A stretch of DNA of 64,000 nucleotides from Tribonema minus (taxonomy: Eukaryota; Sar; Xanthophyceae; Tribonematales; Tribonemataceae). The position numbers were made by a program, and so were the translations under genes. The notes under the pieces were generated by a model. The model was given only the letters and a program-made list of their open reading frames with translations. It was not told the origin of the DNA and made no database searches. Position 1 is the first letter of the stretch. Every line of letters begins with the position of its first letter. Shown here piece after piece: positions 58,001-64,000 of this stretch. Location: contig JAFCMP010000046.1 of assembly GCA_017506865.1 (NCBI GenBank), forward strand, positions 744,001-808,000, in the 5' to 3' direction.

Positions 58001-61000
58001 ATGCTTTCCAGCAAGAGACCTCTCCTTTCCTTACTAGCCGTGGCGCTGTCGCTGTCAGGAGACATGATGAGGAGGGTTGTCGCTATTGCAGGCACCTGCC
58101 AGCGCAGTAGCGCGTCGGGCTTCGTGAGCGGGGGCAGGTCGGCTGCAGGCGTGCGGCAGGGGCGAAACTTGTTCTCCCTCGCCATGAAGGGACCGCCCAG
58201 GGCCGTCTACGGCAGCAGGGTGGGCGCCTCCGCGGCGGTGTCCATGCTGGGATCTCCTAGGCTGTTCTCTCTGTCACGGGCAGCGACTTTGCGTGGTGAG
58301 GGCATGCCTGGTGCATGACGAGAATGTGCCAGTGCTGCAATCTCTGCTGCGCGCATCAATGAATTCGCCATGAAGTACATCCTGGGGAGCATTGGTGGCC
58401 TGCGATCAGTCCAGAAATCCGATGTGTGTTGATTCAACGAATAAATCCAATCAGAGCTGCAACAAGATGCTGCTTCTAGTATACATCATTTTCGTGAAAG
58501 AACGGTCTTGCTGATGTGATGACGTTCTGATATCATGCTGCTCAGCAGGTGGTGGTCTGGCGACTGCTGCCGCTGCACTCATGAGCACAGCGTCCCCGGT
58601 GGCGGCCGAGGCACAGGCTGCCCCCAAGGAGAAGTTCCGCAAGGACTACATGCCTTTGGAGAGGACCATACAGGTGATGTAAACCTCATCAAACTGTTTC
58701 TTGAAAGCATTTATCACATTGGGTGCTTTGCTGGTGCATTTGAAGCGTGCAACTGGAGCAACAGAAATATTTGGAAGTTACCTGGTGAAGTGTGTCCCCT
58801 GCTTTTTTGTTTTGTGCTCCGAACCTGTTTTTGTATTGAAGTGGTTTCAAAAAGTCACATGTGATCGTATTTATTCTATCAGCTTGCTATATCCTGCGTG
58901 GAGTTGGTAGCTGATGCTGATGGCGTAATCGCTGCATAACCTCAGAGTAATTTGAAATCAGCGCAACCATGCCTGCTCGTTGTGCAGCCGATGCTCAGGA
59001 TTGTGCTAAGGGGGATGACTATGTTGTCAATTTCACATCAGTGAGGGGGGTGCACTTCAACCAAGCCCACTGCACTGCTCTGCACAAGACCCACAATTTC
59101 TCCATTGACATGCCGAACTTCCTTATTTGGCGGTTGAATGGCGATGTGATGTGTGGCAGCCAGCATCTGACACAGCGCATGGCCTGCACTGTTGGCTTCA
59201 CTCTTTGACACTCCATTTGTTGCTCCATTTGCATTGCAGGAGGTGCAGCTGGACTTCAACTTGCAGGAGGAGGGAGGGACGATAGTCACTGCCAAGCTCA
59301 CCATGTCAGCGGTGAGCAACAGGCCTCATCAACTCAATCATCAACTGTGCTACACGATGTATCTTCAGTACGAATAACGTGGCAGTGTTCGCAGTTGCAC
59401 TTTGGCACTTTGCAACTCTGTTACATTGTACACGGCATTTGCAATGAGTGACATTTGACATCTTGCAGTTGTGACAAATGGCATGGTATGAGGGCTATAC
59501 ACCTGTTGCTTCAACACTTCATGAATTTCAAATGTCAGGCGTCTGACTTGACACACATCCAGAACTCCCGTCAGCGCGTGTCAGGCTTCCACCGCCTTTG
59601 CAGCCCTGAGCCGGCCGCTCAATCATTGGACAGCACCTGCGTGATTGGGCATGATGCAAGCCAATGCCACACATCGAGACATTATTTCACTTACACTGCT
59701 GTTGCATCAATTTGCTAGTTCAGTATGTGGAGCACGCTGCCATCAGCGCATTGCGCATTGACATTTGCGTGTTGACATTTATTGTACACTGACAAGCTGG
59801 TGTGATTTTGTATCCTGATTGCAGCCGAGCGGGCGTGGCGGCGATGTGTTTCTGGATGGAGAGGAGCTCGAGCTGGTGTCTGTGGCTGTTGATGGCAAGC
59901 CTTTGCATGCAGATGTGGACTACAAGGTAAGACAGCTTGCGCTGGGCAGTGCTAAAAAATTGGAATCAGTTGCAACAAAGAGTGTTTCTTACTACTTTCA
60001 ACGTGCATTGGAGCGATAGCCAATGAAATACATACAAGTGCTTCAGCTGCAGCCACTCAGTAAACATCAAGTTGACACATATGCCACAACTGCCACAACT
60101 ACCATAAGCTCGCAATGGTGAAGGTGCTACGGCGTTGTGAGGAGCTTTGAGCTGAGGTCAGCATGACTTTTGCAATGCCATGTGGACCGGCATGCGATGG
60201 ACGATCTGGAGGTAATGATGTTGCTAAGTGGTGCTGGCAAGGTAGGCCTGCGGCCCCTGGGATGAACATATGATTGTTGTCTGCGCTGTACTCTTGACAT
60301 GTGGATTGCTACAGGCATGTACTTGTTGGTATCATTGCTGCGCACGACGTATGCCAAGCGCACATGTATTCACTCACTGTCAATGGACCAGTCTAATATG
60401 AGCTGCAAGTGCCGTTGGACGTATTTCCCCTGTGACAACTTGATCATGATGATACTCGCTTGAACGGTGGCGCAACACATCCTTTGCACACCGAAAGTAG
60501 GCGGTCATCCCCTCACCTCACCACCTGCATAACTGCTGCAGGCGACATCAGAGGGCCTCACACTCATGTCATCCGCACTGCCAGCTGACCGTGCATTTGA
60601 GCTGAGCACTGCGGTGCGCGTCAAGCCTGAGCTCAACACCAAGCTCAGTGGTGAGTAACATTGGAACCAGGCTTATCGCTTTTTGTCGTTTCCTTGTGTA
60701 ATCCATCCATGCCACTTTGCTGCTGACCGGGTCGATGGCAGAACGTGCCAGCTGATGTCAGCATACGCCCATTGGCACCACTAGGAAGGTTGTCATTGCG
60801 ACTGTTGATGACTGCTGCTGCTGTGTATGCGCAAAGAAATGATGATAAAGCGTTTGGCATGTGCAAGATTCTTGCACTTCTGGTACCTCACATGATGTGT
60901 TGTTCACTATTTGCAGGGCATTGACATTGAATTTTCACAATTCACAGCATACGCCAGGCTTTTTGGAAACGACATCACGCATACACGCACAGCTATCAAC

Positions 61001-64000
61001 ATACATGCGGACGCATGTCACGACAGCTAGTCTTTCATCCAATGCCCCGATTGCTTGTCTGGTTCATCATGCAGGGCTGTACAAGAGCGGCGGCATGTTC
61101 TGCACACAGTGCGAGGCGGAGGGCTTCAGGCGTATCACCTACTACCAGGACAGGCCGGACGTGATGGCCAGATTCACACGCGTCAGGGTGGAGGGCAACA
61201 AGAACTCTGTCCCGGTGCTGCTGTCCAACGGCAACAAGGTGTGCATCAGTCTCGGTGCACGTACACACATCCTTGACAATATTTTTGTCTGTGTGCAATG
61301 AGGATAATGCATGTGTCCACTTTGTGATGATTATTACATATGTCTGTATGGACGTAGACAGCCAGTGGTGTCATACGGTGCACACCTGACACTGCTAGAC
61401 TACATTGATACTGTAGTGCACGGCATAATAAGAACACATTAATGGTTTCAATCTACGACCCTCAGGGCTAGCGCACAACTTCGTTTGCCAACATCCTGCA
61501 ACCATTGGCTCAATCTCACAAGTAGTAGCAACGCACCAATCTCTGACTGTGCTCTTTGCAGGAATGTCTGGCATGATTTCGTTCAATCCAGTATGCCAGG
61601 TGTAGCAAAGTGCAACTCTGATGGGCTTTGTGTATGTAGAGCTCAATGTGGTCAACTCGCGGCAACTTGTATCTTCCAGCGCTGCATGTCATGTCACAAC
61701 GAACAGCGTATTGGCAATTCATCAAATGGAGCATTTCAACAACTCTGTACCCTGTGTGCTGTTGTGTACAGGTGGAAGAGGGTGATTTGGGGGATGGCCG
61801 CCATTACGCTGTATGGGAGGACCCATTCCCCAAGCCCAGCTACCTGTTTGCGCTTGTTGCTGGTGACCTGGGCTCCATCAAGAGCCAGTACAAGGTAAAG
61901 CCACTTGTACTCAAGCGTTGACTGCTTTTCACTGTGAGGAATATGTAGATGCCCTGTTCCGCCACCTGGAAACGTGGTCGGCCTGTATCATTGGCTATCG
62001 TCTTGCTACTATGTACCTATGTACATGAGACTGTCATGTGTACCGGTATTACTTGATGTGGTGTTTCACAGGTTTCTGACGTACGGTTGTCCGCTGGTGC
62101 TGCTATGTTGATACATGCATACATGTGTTCGTCTATGCAGACTGTGCCTAGCATCACACGCTTCAACGTTGCGCACATTACCTTCATGTTTGATGGATAT
62201 GCACAGGTCCTCACTGACAGGAGTGGCTGGTGTCATCTCATGCATGTGTCATGGCTCATTTTTAAATCTGTCCTGTTAAGTATCGACTGTTACCAACCCT
62301 TGACACATGGCATGTCCCTGGGTCACTGGCCCCCTCCTCATTATCCCCCGCACGTGTTCTGCAACCAGACAATGAGTGGAAGGGATGTGAAGCTGGAGAT
62401 CTTCTCTGAGAAGGAGAACGTGGACAAGGTCAGCACCAAATCATAACAGCAGTAGTCTAGACTACAGGTGGTTGACTAAATTCTCAGTTGGGAATACTAG
62501 TAGACCAGACTATAGCGCAATGACTCGACTCTCAGTGGCTTGTACGGGGGGGGGGGTTGGTGCAGACCACACTGAACCACTCGCCCTGTCATCCTTTATC
62601 GCTGAGAGACATGTTGGCCACTTGTGTGGCAGTGCTCCCCTGGACCACTATGAAATCAAATTGTGCACTTTCTCTGAAGCAGCACTTCAACAAGGTTTTG
62701 GCCATTGTGGGACAGTTCATGCACGTCTTCACCTAATGCCATCTTATAACTGAAGTCACCGTCAATGATGTCATTGTCAGCACCCCACATGGTAGATGCG
62801 CAGCCTCAAGTATGTCTCACTGCCCAGCAACCTAAATTCAAGTACTTATAGTATACCATACATGGAGGAGCACGGGGGGAAGTATCAATTGCCAAACTCC
62901 GCTTGAAGCTGGTTTTGTGAGCAAAATGCAAGGGTCATCCCTTGCGTGCTGTCTGCTTACCTTTGAGCCTATATCGTTCAGTCAGCTTATGCTGCTGACT
63001 GAGACAATCTCTCGGTGTGAACTCACAGCTGGATTGGGCAATGGACTCTCTCAAGGCATCCATGAAGTGGGACGAGGACACTTATGGATTGGAGTATGAC
63101 CTGGACCTCTTCAACATTGTGGCGGTGAGTCACAGGCACACTTAACTGTACATTGAGTGCACTTTTAGTGTGCAATAGTCTTGGCCTTTTCAGGATGGTT
63201 GTGTTGTCCATGTGGGCTGCTGGTACATGTTATTGCTCTGCCACCATAGTTTCACACGAAGTCCCTCTCAATCCAGTTCAGGCCTCCACTAAGTTGGTGC
63301 ATATAGACCTGCCCCGCCCTAGTCCGGATCACTAGAGCTTATTCGTCTTCAGTTTGCTTCCGTTGGAGGCATCTGTCGTGCCCTGCATGCATCTGGAGCT
63401 ACGTTGTGTGCACAGACACGCCATAGTCCAAACTCAGAAAGCAGTGCACATGTGCGGCCAAAGCAGCAGTCTACCCCTCTGCTGGTCCAAACATGCTACA
63501 TGTCAGAGACAGCAGCAGCCAGGTGCTTGACTACACGAGCATCGAATGTTGATGTAGGATTTAATGTGTGGTTGAAATGCGGGATTCCTGTTCAATGCAT
63601 GTGTTACACACCTCATTTCTCTACCTCGTATTCCTTAACGCAGACGGTGTCATAGATGGCAACAATGATCTGTTTTTGTGAATGCGCCATCCTTACTCAG
63701 TTCATGCTGTTTGTGCGGCTGCTCACAACAGGTCAATGACTTCAACATGGGCGCAATGGAGAACAAGTGAGTGTTTTATTGACTTTTGAATCTGAAGTAT
63801 CAATGCATTTGGCTGCAAACTGCCGCTTTCTCTGTGATTCCTTGAGAGTCTGCAACAGTTTGCTGGCAGTGGGGGAGAATCACCATGCTGCCGCTTCAGT
63901 ACATGCTCACATCAGTAGTGTTTATGCGAGCTGCGTTAATCACAGCACTAGGGACCCTGTGATACCTGGAGGTAACTGTAAGTAAAATGCAGCTAAATGA
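58001..64000 (+). CDS. Aminopeptidase N (M1 family, PepN type), 5' part
   Basis: Ten exons are visible (58001-58295, 58549-58673, 59240-59311, 59825-59926, 60542-60650, 61075-61238, 61772-61894, 62369-62428, 63029-63124, 63732-63766), giving about 393 residues; the rest lies beyond the right edge. Conserved PepN blocks: [121 protein letters not shown] and the substrate-binding GAMEN motif in the last exon. The zinc-binding HEXXH should follow in the next exons. M1 PepN enzymes trim N-terminal residues from peptides. The N terminus is long, basic and Ser/Ala-rich with [10 protein letters not shown] after a hydrophobic stretch, hinting at plastid delivery. A second ATG pair at 58064-58069 could also serve as start. 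Confidence 0.92.
62547..62558 (+). repeat. Poly-G run
   Basis: About ten consecutive G bases in an intron of the aminopeptidase gene. The exact length is prone to sequencing error. Confidence 0.7.

Overview
The window is nuclear DNA of an intron-rich eukaryote. No prokaryotic gene, rRNA or tRNA was recognised. Most genes are split into short exons with GT-AG introns and were reconstructed by hand from reading frame, splice consensus, phase agreement and family similarity. At least two products (194-residue FKBP, 221-residue orphan) begin with a signal peptide followed by a Phe-containing cleavage motif (CHAF/GNG, VGAF/VLQ). That is the bipartite plastid presequence of algae with a red-derived secondary plastid, so a photosynthetic stramenopile (ochrophyte) is the best guess. 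An intronic TTAGGG array fits but does not prove this. Species cannot be fixed from the sequence.

Layout, left to right: C-terminal exons of an unidentified + strand gene (105-800); a TVP15/COPI-associated Golgi membrane protein (-, 1007-3135); a soluble GNAT acetyltransferase (+, 3704-7533); a PKA-type kinase (-, 8346-10850); an EED/ESC/FIE homologue, the H3K27me3-reading subunit of PRC2 (-, 11263-15542), whose introns carry an exact 456-bp tandem duplication; a decayed non-LTR retrotransposon with a restriction-like endonuclease (-, about 15774-18522); a possible last exon of an unknown gene (19036-19189); a one-exon PER1/PGAP3 GPI-remodelling protein with a poly-Gln loop (+, 19849-20880); U2AF large subunit (-, 23075-26489); a membrane-anchored GNAT (-, 27249-30587); a 27-exon trehalose-6-phosphate synthase/phosphatase (+, 30913-45804); a plastid-targeted orphan protein with a MITE in an intron (-, 46513-49623); the CTF8 subunit of the Ctf18-RFC clamp loader (-, 51210-54163); a thylakoid-lumen FKBP (-, 54934-57889); and, divergent from it by 111 bp, the 5' part of an M1 aminopeptidase N that runs off the right edge (+, 58001-end).

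The genes do not form an operon or an obvious single system: this is a normal mixed stretch of housekeeping loci (secretory pathway, signalling, chromatin, splicing, sugar metabolism, replication, plastid proteostasis). Divergent pairs (TVP15/GNAT, membrane GNAT/TPS-TPP, FKBP/PepN) probably share promoters. The most unusual signals are non-coding: a recurrent intronic palindrome of the form ATACTTNNAAGTAY, the exact EED duplication carrying a truncated copy of a coding exon, a duplicated splice donor in TPS-TPP, two GC-AG introns, an intronic telomere-repeat array and a TA-flanked MITE that contains an exon-like segment.
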